The position numbers and the translations under genes were made by a program. DNA of 64,000 bases from Wallacemonas rigidus (taxonomy: Eukaryota > Euglenozoa > Kinetoplastea > Trypanosomatida > Trypanosomatidae). This document shows positions 1 to 9,500 of the stretch, in pieces; position 1 is the stretch's first letter; every line of letters begins with the position of its first letter. The stretch lies in the NCBI GenBank assembly GCA_030849045.1, contig JASAOL010000603.1, positions 1-64,000 of the forward strand. Direction: 5' to 3'. The notes beneath the pieces were generated by a model that was not told the DNA's origin, made no database searches, and saw only the letters and a program-made list of their open reading frames with translations.

Positions 1-79
1 ACTGGGTTTCGCTTCCCAACACGCCATTACTAAATACAGTAAGGCTCAGTAAGGCTCGCCACCGCGTGTCAGAGACAGC

Positions 80-83
80 GTGC

Positions 84-116
<33 letters not shown>

Positions 117-127
117 TATGTGTGTGT
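80..127. repeat. GT dinucleotide microsatellite
   Basis: An almost pure TG/GT run, interrupted twice by A near its right end. It lies downstream of the stop codon of the enoyl-CoA isomerase-like gene, so it belongs to that gene's 3' UTR or the spacer and reads as CA in the minus-strand transcript. Nothing else is seen in positions 1-209. Confidence 0.9.
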
Positions 128-209
128 TTACGTCAGCTGAAGCGGACTCATCATTCGCGACGTAAAGGACGCCGTCACATTTCCTTGTTGCTCTCCAGCG
201 CACTCCGTT

Positions 210-1154
210 CTACGCCGGTCTCATCTTTTCGAGTGTAGCTCGCACGCGCGGATTTCGGAGCATCTCGTACATGCTTGCCGTGTCGGCTGTCCGAAGCGCA
301 TGTGTGCACAAGGGGGCGAGAACTTGCCGACGGAGCGTGTCCTTTGCGAGCCAGTACGGAAGTGGTGACGGCAGTTCCAGCACCTTTTCAATCTGCTCGA
401 GACATGGAACCACGGCTTCATCGGGTGTATCTACCACTTCATCCACCAAGCCGCACGAGGCGGCTTCATCCGCGGCGAGCATCATACCCAGCGTGAGCAT
501 CTGCTCCGCTCGGCGGAAGCCGACAACGCGCTCCAGTGAGCCAGCTAGGTAAGGAGGGGCACAAAAGCCATCCCGCGCAGCGGCGATGCCGATCGCAGAG
601 TCTACAAGCGACGCGGTGCCGCTCGTGGACGCCATCACACGGTAGTCGCACGCGAGCGCAATGGCTGTGCCGCCCGTGGAGCAGAGCCCGCCGAACGCCG
701 CAGCAGTCGGCACCGGAAGAGCGTGCAGTGTGACGAAGAGCTGCTGGAATTGGTGCCAATAGTACGCAAAGAGAGCCTGATCCGATGTGAGAATGCTGTT
801 GATGTCCACGTCGCCTCCAAAGATGCCAGGCGTTCGCGATGTGAGGATGAGGCCACGGGCATGGCCCTTGTCGGGATCGCAAACAGTTCGAATCGTGTCC
901 AGGAGCGATGAGAGGAGTGACGTGGACAGGCATGGGGAGCCCACCGTGGTGCTGTGTTGCATCTCCAACACAAACACGCCGTCGATGGGTGATTCCCGGA
1001 CCGCGACCTTGTCAACGCCGTCAGGGCTTGACGATGAGGAGGAGCAGGCAGCACTGCCGTCTTCGCGTGATGAGTAACATCGCGCAGACGCCACCGCTGC
1101 GACGCATCGCCGCTTGTGGTGAGCGGCACTGCGAGTCAAAAAACGCAGGGCCAT
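210..1154 (-). CDS. Enoyl-CoA isomerase/hydratase family protein, mitochondrial (3,2-trans-enoyl-CoA isomerase-like)
   Basis: A 314-residue crotonase-fold protein. The first ~28 residues (MALRFLTRSAAHHKRR...) are Arg-rich without acids, a good mitochondrial presequence. The crotonase core follows: the first oxyanion-hole segment around GIFGGDVD (110-117), then GLCSTGGT (156-163), CDYRVM (169-174) and SLVDSAIGI (182-190). In mammalian ECI1 and yeast ECI the catalytic base is a Glu in the segment GLNETQLGI; by my eye alignment it is Asp185 here. That leaves an isomerase working on unsaturated fatty acids in beta-oxidation as the likeliest role, with altered chemistry possible. The start is the ATG at 1152-1154; upstream, a pyrimidine run on the transcript (plus-strand purines 1189-1203) precedes an AG (CT at 1178-1179), a plausible trans-splice site. 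It is the last gene of the minus block in view. Enoyl-CoA hydratase is the alternative. Confidence 0.85.
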   Translation of the reverse strand: MALRFLTRSAAHHKRRCVAAVASARCYSSREDGSAACSSSSSSPDGVDKVAVRESPIDGVFVLEMQHSTTVGSPCLSTSLLSSLLDTIRTVCDPDKGHARGLILTSRTPGIFGGDVDINSILTSDQALFAYYWHQFQQLFVTLHALPVPTAAAFGGLCSTGGTAIALACDYRVMASTSGTASLVDSAIGIAAARDGFCAPPYLAGSLERVVGFRRAEQMLTLGMMLAADEAASCGLVDEVVDTPDEAVVPCLEQIEKVLELPSPLPYWLAKDTLRRQVLAPLCTHALRTADTASMYEMLRNPRVRATLEKMRPA

Positions 1155-1498
1155 ATGAAGAGCAGAAATATCAGATCCTGAGGTCGCAAGGAGAAGAAGA
1201 GGTCACAGTGTGGAAGGAGACAGCGCAATGCAGGAGGAGGTGCGCGTGCCGGTGTCGTGTCGCGCTATGAGCTCAGATCCTAACAACTGTGCGGAAGTGA
1301 GGCAGCGTGATGTCGAAAAACGTGAGTAATGGTGCGACACAGAGACGCACAGAGGGAGGGAAAGGCACGTCGGCCTCGAGAGTGAAAAGTGTGTGACATT
1401 GGCGATGGTTGGGATTAGGCCACGTGAAATGATGCTCAAAAACGCATTGTTCGTTTGCTGTCTTCCTTGGAGTGGATGGGTACGTGTGCAGTGTGCTT
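1155..1498. other. Intergenic spacer between isomerase and PhyH genes
   Basis: Contains the presumed splice acceptor of the isomerase-like gene (minus-strand AG at 1178-1179 after a pyrimidine run) and the 3' UTR of the PhyH gene. I see no further gene. Confidence 0.7.
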
Positions 1499-2491
1499 TC
1501 AATGGTCTCGCCTGGCGTGTTCTACCGCGTCGGTACCGCCTCCTGTTTCGGCATGCACGTGTGGTGGTGTAATAAGCGGGAAGTGGTTCGGAGGGAGTGT
1601 GCGGCAGTCAGGTGCGAAGCCAAAGTCCTGCCACATTTTCCCTGCATCCACGGCGAACTGCGCATCACCTCGCACGAAGTGAATGCCGATACCACGCCGC
1701 CAGCCACTGGTGGCGTTTCCTCCGGAGCCATGCCACGTGGCGCCGTTGTGGAAGGCACAGCAGCCAGCCTCGCCGAGAACTGGCACCGTCAGGAGTGCTG
1801 TAGCGGACGCTTTCGTCTCAGCAGAGCCATACAGTACCTCCTGCTGAGCCGCCGAAACCAACAAGGCGCGGTATTCCGTGTCGTAGAACTGGTTCGCGCT
1901 GCCACGTCGGCGATCCCCCCAACGATGCGACCCGACACAGTACTCGAGAGTACCGACATTGGGGAGGCGCGTGTCATCCAGTGCAATCCACACGGTACAA
2001 ACCACCTTTGGATCAAAGTCAAGGTACGGTGTGTCTCGATGGAAACTGAGAGGGCCCGCGTGTGGGGGCTTGATCCACACCTGATCCTGCGCGATACGGC
2101 ACCCGTATGCCTCCCAGCCCATCAACGTAACAACCGCCTGACCCAGCACCGGCGAGGTCACCAGTTCATTAAAGTGCGCATCACACTGCCAGACGTTGAT
2201 CACATGTAGTGTCTGCTGATTCTTCTGGTTGGAGGGGTTGGCATGGCCGGGGGCGTTCGAAAAGGAAAAGTGCCTTGCTGTGCGACACTGTGCCGCGGCT
2301 TTGTTCATCTTGTATGGTGCGTTGCCTAAATCGTACTCACCGCGGAGCACGCACTCGAGACGCTCTCGCAGCACACACACTGTGTCACTGCCCGCACCAA
2401 AGATGCACGCGGGGTGCGTCAAGAAGCCATCCCGTTGGAACCGCTCGACGTCGTCGCGCGAAATGCCCTCGCTCACAGTCGAACGAATCAT
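1499..2491 (-). CDS. Phytanoyl-CoA dioxygenase (PhyH) family protein
   Basis: A 330-residue non-haem Fe(II)/2-oxoglutarate oxygenase. The iron facial triad is visible: His151 and Asp153 in SFHRDTPYLDF, and distal His254 in NGATWHGSGG. Arg265/Arg266 just after it is suited to binding the 2-oxoglutarate carboxylate. VWIALDD (168-173) and GTLEYCVGSHRWG (180-192) also match the PhyH pattern. PhyH enzymes hydroxylate acyl-CoAs (alpha-oxidation) or other small molecules; the substrate here is unknown and no peroxisomal targeting tripeptide is evident (C-terminus RDH). I chose the ATG at 2489-2491. The frame stays open another 95 codons upstream, but that stretch is low-quality protein and lies beyond the first AG (CT at 2500-2501) after a strong pyrimidine tract (2515-2530), so it should be outside the mature mRNA. 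Confidence 0.88.
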   Translation of the reverse strand: MIRSTVSEGISRDDVERFQRDGFLTHPACIFGAGSDTVCVLRERLECVLRGEYDLGNAPYKMNKAAAQCRTARHFSFSNAPGHANPSNQKNQQTLHVINVWQCDAHFNELVTSPVLGQAVVTLMGWEAYGCRIAQDQVWIKPPHAGPLSFHRDTPYLDFDPKVVCTVWIALDDTRLPNVGTLEYCVGSHRWGDRRRGSANQFYDTEYRALLVSAAQQEVLYGSAETKASATALLTVPVLGEAGCCAFHNGATWHGSGGNATSGWRRGIGIHFVRGDAQFAVDAGKMWQDFGFAPDCRTLPPNHFPLITPPHVHAETGGGTDAVEHARRDH

Positions 2492-3133
2492 ACTCACGTC
2501 TGCCAGCGGGTGACAGAAAAGGGGGGAAGTAAGAACAGCAGAAGAACAATGTGCAACGAGGGGAAGAGAGAGAGAGGAGTGGCGCTGCGCTGTGCAGGAG
2601 GGTGTGCGTACGTCTGCGTGCGGTACGGGTGGTGCACGCAGACATGTGTGGTGGGCGGACGGCACACGCACGGATACACTGAAGACGTGGAGAAGCGATG
2701 TGGGCAGCGAATACACAGAAGAACGAGCGAATCGCCCTCCTCCACGTCCGCACCTCGAGGTTCGATAAACTGTCAAGAGGAGGGTCTATGCGAGGGACAC
2801 CGTTCCGTACCGTCACCTCTCAGGGTTGCTTTGAGGGATCTTCAATGCCGTTGAGGGTATCAGATCCGCAGCCGAATAGACGCTACAGACAGACACACGG
2901 ATACTGGACGACAACGAACAAACAAAAACGGGAGATACGAAGAAAGGATCAGCTCTACTTGTTTACGAAAGATGGGCCTACATACACACACACACGAGTG
3001 ACACGTGACATTGTGTCATCACAGACCCAGTGCGACGACTAACGCGAGACACTGTTCCCTTCTTTTCTCTTTTCATTCCCTTGTCCACACTTATCGTGCC
3101 ATGCACTTATGTATACTCGCCATTCGGCAGCGT
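2492..3133. other. Intergenic spacer upstream of PhyH gene
   Basis: Carries the purine-rich plus strand (2515-2580) that acts as a pyrimidine tract on the transcript, then the 3' UTR of the multicopper oxidase gene with a short CA repeat near 2985-2996. No convincing gene. Confidence 0.65.
2500..2501 (-). promoter_or_regulatory. Candidate spliced-leader acceptor AG for PhyH gene
   Basis: Reading the minus strand, a long pyrimidine run (plus purines about 2515-2530, and another at 2557-2580) is followed by its first AG here, 9 bases before the chosen ATG. It decides the start codon. Inferred from pattern only. Confidence 0.55.
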
Positions 3134-5005
3134 TTACACGCTTCCCTGTGCAAGAAGGGGTGCGTCCTCGCCGGCCGATACTGTTGTGTTACGCAGCAGC
3201 AGGCAACGCACAACCACAACGGCGCCGATACCCACTGCGAAGAGAAGCGCGACAATGAGCAAGATCCAGCTGTAATCGGTACGTTTTGGCGGCTCAAAGA
3301 CGATGGGCTGACGCGTGGCGGTTTTCATGTCCTTGAAGACCAAATAGGAAGACATCATGCCGCGGTCTTCGTGGTGCAGGGCATGACAATGGTATAACAT
3401 CTCGCCCTGGTACGTGGCGGCCTGCCACCGGATAGTCGTGACGCCGTCGAGGATAGGAATCGTGTCGCGGAATTGGCCACGGCGAAGGCCGTACGGGACA
3501 AGTGACTGGTTCTCATGCCTGCCGCCTGGACGCGGCTCGAATGAAAGGAACTGAAAATGGTTTGTGTGAAAATGGAGCGGGTGCGGACGGTCGTCAGTGG
3601 GATCACCGTACACCCGCATGTACACCACGCTGTGCAGTGGAACAGCAAAGCCATCGTAGCTGCTCACATTAGTGCCCCGCTGGCCCTCAAAGTGCTTGTA
3701 AATGCATGTGGTGGAGTTGTGAAGCGACGCACAGTCGCTGCCTTGTCCCATGACGTAGTACGGCACTGGCTTGGAGAGGTCCGCTTGTGAGAGACTCAAT
3801 TCACGGTGTTCCACATTGGCGCTGCCTAGGTACAAGTAGTCGGGATTGAAATCAGGCATGGTGATCGGAAATGTCGCAGTCGGCACGGTGCTGGCCTTGC
3901 CCTTCTTTGCATGTGTAGCACGCAAGTAGAAAACAACCTCGTCAGCGTCATCGGCAAGGCGCACCGGGAAGACGCCGCGGTCGTGGCACACAACCACCGT
4001 CGCAATACGCGTCGGGGTGGTGAAGAAGAGGAAGCCCGTGTTCGCCTTGCGTGTGCGAGGAAGCTGCACGCCGTCGTACGCGGCCAGGTGGAACTCACAC
4101 TGTGGTGGTAGCGTCAGGTTGAGGTGGCACGAACCTGCGGCGAAGCCGATACGAAGCACGAGAGGGCTACCGACCGTCGCGGACACCGTGGGGCGGTGCT
4201 GGCCATTGACGAGGTAGAGATTCGCCGGAAGTGGTTGATCCCTGCCGTGAGCGTCGACGATGCGCGGATTCGAAGGCACAGCTGTCTTCATCACCGAATC
4301 CATGTCTGTCATTGTCATGCCATCACACATCTCTGATTTCCCCAAGCGATAGAGGTGGACGAGCAGTACCTCATTATCCCATCCACGAAACGGGTGATCA
4401 GGGGTTTTCATGAAGTTGCCCTCGCCAACCACGATGCCGCCAAAGAGACCACCCATCAACTGGTAGTAGGTTGAGCCGTGGGAGTGCGCGTGGTACAGAT
4501 GGAGGCCAGGGACGTGATCACGCTCGATACTCAGCTTGTACAGCCAGCTATCGCCGCCGTTGAGCACCTTGAACGGATTATCAACTTTGGGGTTGCTGTG
4601 AACGCCGTGAAAGTGAACATTGGTCAAGTTCGGACCGTGAAAGGAGTACAGCATGGAAGGATCCCCCTCCTCCATCGTTTCGGCACCGAGTTCGTTGTGC
4701 AGTGTGAGCTTGATCTTGCCGCCAGCCTGGGCGTGGATCAGCGGACCAGGCAGAAGCGGGCCGCTCTTATGTGTGTGGTAGAAACGACCAGTGTACTCAA
4801 ACGTGCGAGCAGATCCATCCAAAGGCTCCAGTGGAATTTCGATGCGGTCCATACGAACGAAGAGTTCAACGTTTGTGTTCCCTTTCCGATTAGGCTGCAT
4901 CTCCAGCACTGGGCGTAAATCTGTGGCCTGCACCACCACTGCAGCCATGCACAACATCATCGCCGTAGCCGCGATGAGAAGAAGGGTACCGCGGGACATT
5001 GACAT
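3134..5005 (-). CDS. Membrane-anchored multicopper oxidase
   Basis: A 623-residue type I membrane protein. All four copper-binding motifs of the multicopper oxidase family are present: HFH (131-133), HAHSH (172-176), HPLHFH (475-480) and HCHALHH (539-545) followed by Met550 at the place of the axial type-1 ligand. The motif order and spacing match the laccase/ferroxidase/ascorbate oxidase class, which couples oxidation of metal ions or phenols to reduction of O2 to water. An N-terminal signal peptide (about 1-27), a single C-terminal transmembrane helix (about 580-604) and several Asn-X-Ser/Thr sites place the enzyme domain outside the cell or in a vesicle lumen. The short cytosolic tail contains EDAPLL (613-618), an acidic dileucine motif for endosomal or lysosomal sorting. 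A Fet3-like ferroxidase is one possibility; the substrate cannot be read from sequence. Start ATG at 5003-5005; a second ATG lies two codons on. Confidence 0.93.
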   Translation of the reverse strand: MSMSRGTLLLIAATAMMLCMAAVVVQATDLRPVLEMQPNRKGNTNVELFVRMDRIEIPLEPLDGSARTFEYTGRFYHTHKSGPLLPGPLIHAQAGGKIKLTLHNELGAETMEEGDPSMLYSFHGPNLTNVHFHGVHSNPKVDNPFKVLNGGDSWLYKLSIERDHVPGLHLYHAHSHGSTYYQLMGGLFGGIVVGEGNFMKTPDHPFRGWDNEVLLVHLYRLGKSEMCDGMTMTDMDSVMKTAVPSNPRIVDAHGRDQPLPANLYLVNGQHRPTVSATVGSPLVLRIGFAAGSCHLNLTLPPQCEFHLAAYDGVQLPRTRKANTGFLFFTTPTRIATVVVCHDRGVFPVRLADDADEVVFYLRATHAKKGKASTVPTATFPITMPDFNPDYLYLGSANVEHRELSLSQADLSKPVPYYVMGQGSDCASLHNSTTCIYKHFEGQRGTNVSSYDGFAVPLHSVVYMRVYGDPTDDRPHPLHFHTNHFQFLSFEPRPGGRHENQSLVPYGLRRGQFRDTIPILDGVTTIRWQAATYQGEMLYHCHALHHEDRGMMSSYLVFKDMKTATRQPIVFEPPKRTDYSWILLIVALLFAVGIGAVVVVRCLLLRNTTVSAGEDAPLLAQGSV

Positions 5006-6064
5006 CGATGGTCGCGCGCGCGTCGTCCTTGTGGCTGTTGAGAATAGCGTTACTGTGTTTTATGTGCGCAGCCGTGGCGATAGATTCCTTTCTTTTAGTG
5101 GGATGACAAGCAGATGACAAGAATGATGAAAAGCCGGCGCTCAACGTGAACAGACACGGAGATGTGCGGATAGTGCACGACTTTTTTGATGTGTCGTGTA
5201 TCCACGAGATTTCCTGTGATGTGGGAAACAAAATGAAATGAAAGAGGGGTACGGGACCAGGAAGACAGCGTGGTAAAGGGTACGGATTAGGCGAATGGCG
5301 GTGTAAGCGCGGCACAACGACGACACCAGTAGGCTTGTTTCCACTCGCACCCAGTGGAGACCGGTGTACAAATCGCGGAGGTAGAACCTTTTAGCCACGT
5401 GATGCATGTGTGCCGCGACTCCGCGGGTGTGTGTGTGTGTGTGTCAGCTGTTGAGTTCGCCGTGCGCACGACAGTGGCGCGTGCAAAGCGCGCTGCGTCG
5501 CATTCACAGCGTCATGCTCGAGCGTGCACGCTGAGAATAGACAAGGAGGAGAGAGCGAAGCGGACGAAGGTACAAGCGCACACGTCTTCGCTTTCTTTTG
5601 CGACCGCCTCACTCAGCGTTCCTGTTGTGATTTTTCTTCATTTCATGAGCTACGAAAATCCTACAAGTAATGCATGCTTGCCAACACGAGAACGGAACAA
5701 CAAATAGAAGAGATATGAACAATTCGCCCGGCTCATCGCATCATTCACTCACCTGACTCGCAGCCACCCAGTGATCTTGATGGCATTCTTCTTCCTTTCA
5801 CTGACGATGACGGCTACGCGCATGTGAGTGGGACGGGGAAAAAAAAAAAAAGAGAAGATTCGTGATCTGAGTATCTCTGTTCCTCATTCTTGTCACATGT
5901 TCCTTATTGTTGAGCCAGTTTTCTTCTTGTCCGGCGTGAATGCCGTGTTTATTCCAGTGTGATACCCTAAGTTGGAGACAACCTTTTTTTTCCGTTTGCT
6001 TGCGCATGCAACTCCAAACACAGCGGAGTAGTGCGCCTGAGTCAGTAGAAGAGCTGCGCAATCA
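5006..6064. other. Intergenic spacer upstream of multicopper oxidase gene
   Basis: About 1.06 kb with a short GT repeat (5427-5444) and an A13 run (5839-5851, T13 on the transcript). It should hold the 5' UTR of the oxidase gene and the 3' UTR of the next small gene. No convincing coding region on either strand. Confidence 0.6.
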
Positions 6065-6379
6065 TCAAACGATGATACGCAGGCGCTCCAACTGCTCCTT
6101 GGAGCAGCCAGTCCACTTAGGATCGGTGATATCAACGTTGTTACCGTTGATGAGGGCCTTGTACTTTGCCTCATTCCGGCGGGCAATGGGATCACGCCAG
6201 TACGGGTAGCCGACCCACCAGCCCTTCTTACGCTCCGTCTCCTCAGAGCAGTAAGACGCGTGTTTGAGCATGAAGACCATACTCAAGAAGCCCACAGCGG
6301 CGTGGATGGGGTACTCCTGGGTGAATAGCTTGAGCTGAAACACAGGGAGGCGATCGCACTTCCAGCGAGTGTAGACCAT
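6065..6379 (-). CDS. Small single-helix membrane protein, probably mitochondrial
   Basis: A 104-residue protein beginning MVYTRWKCDR, with one hydrophobic segment (about 25-39) and a charged C-terminal half containing GWWVGYPYWRDP (53-64). The size, single helix near the N-terminus and aromatic-rich matrix-type tail resemble accessory subunits of respiratory complexes or ATP synthase in trypanosomatids, but I cannot assign it to one. The ATG at 6377-6379 is chosen; the frame extends eight codons upstream only to a GTG. An AG at 6399-6400 after pyrimidines (CCTCCTTG on the transcript) would remove that GTG from the mature mRNA. The mix of hydrophobic, aromatic and charged residues argues for a real gene despite its length. 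Confidence 0.75.
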   Translation of the reverse strand: MVYTRWKCDRLPVFQLKLFTQEYPIHAAVGFLSMVFMLKHASYCSEETERKKGWWVGYPYWRDPIARRNEAKYKALINGNNVDITDPKWTGCSKEQLERLRIIV

Positions 6380-7233
6380 TTTCTTTTTCTTCGTGTTACT
6401 CACAAGGAGGATATGCGGTGTGGCAAAGAGGCCCTACGACTAAAAATGTGTTTTCTATATGGTGGTGCGATGATGGTTTTGAGGGAGAAAAGAAAAAAAA
6501 AAAGAAGAGCGCGAGCACAATAGTAATCAAGGAAGGGAAAAAAAAAAAAAAACAGGTGAGGCAGGGCGTGGTGGGAGAAGAGCGGTGAGACTGTCTGTGT
6601 ATCAGCGGATTTTTTTTTTTTTGCGTAAACACAAAGTCTGAGTGCCAGCCGTTTCGGTCATATGAGAACTGGTATTGCCCCTGGTGAACGCAGGTGATCT
6701 AAATGGGCCAGTCCGTTGGACGAGAAGAGGAGAGATCAACTCAGTGCGTGCTGCCGTCCCCCATATGGGGGAGCTAGTGCGTGCACCTGCCAGCAGCACG
6801 ATCTGACTGGGCTGCTCCTCGGCATCACAAGAAGACCGCAAAGAAAAGATAAGTAAATGGAAAGATGGTGTGACAGGCGATCAAAGCACCGCGTCTGATA
6901 CGCATCCTTCATTTGTGTTTGACCATGATCCGCGCCTGCGCCGCGCAATATTCTTGTTTTGGCAAGTCCACTGGTGTGGTACGTGGGTGTATGTGTGTGT
7001 CGACCACTCTGTCTGTTTATTGAGCACCGCAGTGTCAAAGGAACATAAATTTGAATCGTAAAGTACATGATTGATGTGTGCGTGTAGGTAGGGGAGGAAA
7101 GGGGAGGGGAGGGGGGCCTTGGTGCCGTCTTCCATTCCAAAACAGGTGTGGAGCACACTGTTCCTGCCAGGTGTGGGCGCGTCGACACTTGGCTTGCGCA
7201 TCTTTGATAATGGCGTGTCCACCAAGCCGTCGG
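6380..7233. other. Intergenic spacer with A/T runs and a G-rich block
   Basis: Holds an A run (6538-6552), a T run (6610-6622) and a G-rich plus-strand block (7087-7117), which is a C/T tract on the transcript, in the 3' UTR of the MORN gene. I found no convincing small gene here. Confidence 0.6.
7087..7117 (+). repeat. G-rich block with quadruplex potential
   Basis: Four or more runs of three to six Gs separated by A or short spacers on the plus strand, so a G-quadruplex is possible in DNA. Transcription here runs along the minus strand, so RNA carries the C/T-rich version, which could also serve as a processing tract. Confidence 0.6.
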
Positions 7234-8193
7234 TTAGTCAGCCCACGCCATGCCGTCGACGGGGACCTCGTCACAGACTTCAAGCTCGCACGTTGGTGCC
7301 CAGATCCCACGCTTGAAGACGCCCTTCTGGGCCATCGTGATGCTTGGGTAATGCATGGAGGCGCAGTCATCGCACGGTCTATTCTTCCGGTCAAACTTAC
7401 CCTCGTAGTACGTGCCATCAGGCAGGATCCACTGGCCCTCCGTGAAGACACCGTTGACCCACTCACCGCGGTACTCGCCACCGCCAACAAAGTGGTAGGT
7501 GCCGTAACCATGCTTGCGACCACCCACCCAGTTGCCAGAGTAGATGTCGCCATTGAGGTAGTAGAAAACACCTTGGCCATGGCGCTTATTTTCCAGAAAC
7601 TCGCCCTTGTACAGTGTGGCATCCTTATTTTTCATAATGCCCTGCCCCGTCCGCTTGCCGCGCACGTAGTCACCGTGATAACAAGGGTACATACCATATT
7701 CGACTATGCCTGCGACGATGTGCGTGCTCAGGCTGAACTGCGCCGCGATGCTGCGCACCGCAGCCTCATCGACACGACGCATGTCACCCTGGTAGGATTT
7801 CTTTACTTCGTTCTCCACGAGCTTGTCTGCCTCACTGCGACCTTTGCTGGTGAAAATGTACTGGCCACTTCCATGCTTTTTACCTTCGAAGAACTCGCCC
7901 TCGTAGCGGTCACGATTCGGGTAGATAGTTTTACCACTTCCTGAGCGCTGCTGAAACTCATCACGAGGGCCGGCGTAGATTCCGAGTACACATACGGAAC
8001 GCACAAAGTTGCGGTCCAAGCTCGTGCCCTCCTGTTCGGCATGTTCGCAGAACCCATCAACCCAGCCATCGATGTCACCGTCGCTCTCACCATTGGTGAG
8101 GAACTCTGCCTCGAAGGTGTTCCACACAAGTTCTTCTGCACGCTTGAACCCAGTGGCCTCATTGATCTCGTCAAGATTCGGTTGTTGTGTCAT
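7234..8193 (-). CDS. MORN-repeat protein
   Basis: A 319-residue protein with about six MORN repeats: YEGEFFEGKKHGSGQY (97-112), YHGDYVRGKRTGQG (172-185), YKGEFLENKRHGQGVF (195-210), YSGNWVGGRKHGYGTY (218-233), YRGEWVNGVFTEGQW (241-255) and a partial YEGKF (263-267). The first repeat is separated from the rest by a ~55-residue helical insert. Residues 1-75 are a non-repeat acidic helical domain. MORN repeats are structural: in protists they sit in flagellar and cytoskeletal assemblies or dock to membranes, and no enzyme domain is attached here. A role in flagellum, basal body or membrane-cytoskeleton contact is likely but not shown. The ATG at 8191-8193 lies 12 bases after an AG that follows a long pyrimidine tract on the transcript (plus purines 8220-8245). 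Confidence 0.92.
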   Translation of the reverse strand: MTQQPNLDEINEATGFKRAEELVWNTFEAEFLTNGESDGDIDGWVDGFCEHAEQEGTSLDRNFVRSVCVLGIYAGPRDEFQQRSGSGKTIYPNRDRYEGEFFEGKKHGSGQYIFTSKGRSEADKLVENEVKKSYQGDMRRVDEAAVRSIAAQFSLSTHIVAGIVEYGMYPCYHGDYVRGKRTGQGIMKNKDATLYKGEFLENKRHGQGVFYYLNGDIYSGNWVGGRKHGYGTYHFVGGGEYRGEWVNGVFTEGQWILPDGTYYEGKFDRKNRPCDDCASMHYPSITMAQKGVFKRGIWAPTCELEVCDEVPVDGMAWAD

Positions 8194-9500
8194 TTCAAGA
8201 GCTGCTACGTGTGTTGCCGGGGGAAAAGAAGAAGAATGAGGGGAGAAGAGTACAGGAGAAGGAGAGTCACCCTTGTCTCACTTTTCTTAATGTTTCCTTC
8301 TTTTTTTTTTTCTTGTTTTGTCTTCAAGGTCCCTAGTACGAACGCGAGTCTGCGCATCGGTGAGCGCGTACACGGCAAACGTGGGAAAGACGAGGCACGA
8401 AATTGGCGAACGGAAGAACAAAGGGGACGTGGGGTGTGGAGAAAGGGACGGTGAAAAGAAAGTCAGCTCAACACACACACACACACAACGGTGCGCACAC
8501 TCACTTCAAGGATCGTGCTAGCGCTCAAGCGGTGGTCTCAAGCACAACGAAAACTGTTTGGCCCAGGTCGCTTGGACGAAAGCAGGGAGCGAACGCATTT
8601 CTGAACCCGTCTTCATGCGTCGCCGTCCACTCACCTCCTGTGTGGTGCACAAGTACACGTATGACTGTTCACGGCGGACACATCCCTTGTGTTGCTATTG
8701 TTTCAACGCAAAGAAAAGTGTCAAGGTATGAGGTTTTGAATAGATAGTCAAAGAGGGGTGTGATGATTCCACAAAAAAAAACGGGAAAAATAGGGGAAAA
8801 AAAACTGCTGCTCCAGCATGAGTCGTACATCATGGCTGTAAGAGAGGGAGGACTATTCGGCCGGGTGCACGTGCACACGAGTGCTCACGCTGCGGCAGCC
8901 AAATGAAAATGATATACATATGTGCGCGAGTCAGTGTGAGAATACCGTGATGCTGAGCACGCACACACACACACAAGCGGTAAAAAAAAAAAAAAACACT
9001 GAAAAATCAAGCGAACGGTGAACAGCATGGTAATAGTTCAAAAAAAAAAAAGTGAAAGCATGCTGGATGACGCAAAAGAAGAAAAGAGAAACGGATCAAA
9101 AAAGGGGGGCACACCCCTGAATTTGTGACGCAAATAACACGAAGACGTTGGCTGGGACATCAACGCACAAGGCGTGTCGGTGAACGTTGCTATCGTGTGG
9201 AAAAGAAAGAAAAAAAGGACCAAAATGGTATGTGAAGAAGAGAAAGAAATGAATAGAAATAACACAGGAAGGCACAAGGATGAGGTAAAGCAGCCCCCCC
9301 CCTTTTTTTTTTTTGCGCCGACACATGTCCACACACACACACACGCTGTCGCAATCGCCGTGAGTGGTCAGTCATATCGGAAGCAGATGGCAGAGGGGAA
9401 CAAACGAGGGGAAAAAAACCGGCTGTCGAGACGCGTGCGTGTTGGCATCAACCCGCACAGAATGTGCATGCGCCCTTCCATTCTCCTTCAGGCCCCCTTC
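8194..9500. other. Long intergenic spacer with CA and A/T runs
   Basis: 1.3 kb with CA repeats (8469-8487, 8961-8975, 9332-9346), A runs (8982-8996, 9040-9051) and a C-then-T run (about 9294-9315). This is typical UTR/spacer sequence; I see no supportable gene. Confidence 0.65.

Noticed and set aside
2756-2770. A GGTTCGA match resembling a tRNA B box
   Set aside because: No A box, acceptor stem or cloverleaf could be built around it.
2492-2776. A 95-codon N-terminal extension of the PhyH protein
   Set aside because: Begins at TTG, is low-complexity, and lies upstream of the likely splice acceptor at 2500-2501.
210-5005. Isomerase, PhyH oxygenase and multicopper oxidase as a metabolic operon
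   Set aside because: Gene order in trypanosomatid transcription units rarely reflects function, compartments differ (mitochondrial versus secretory), and nothing in the sequence links them.
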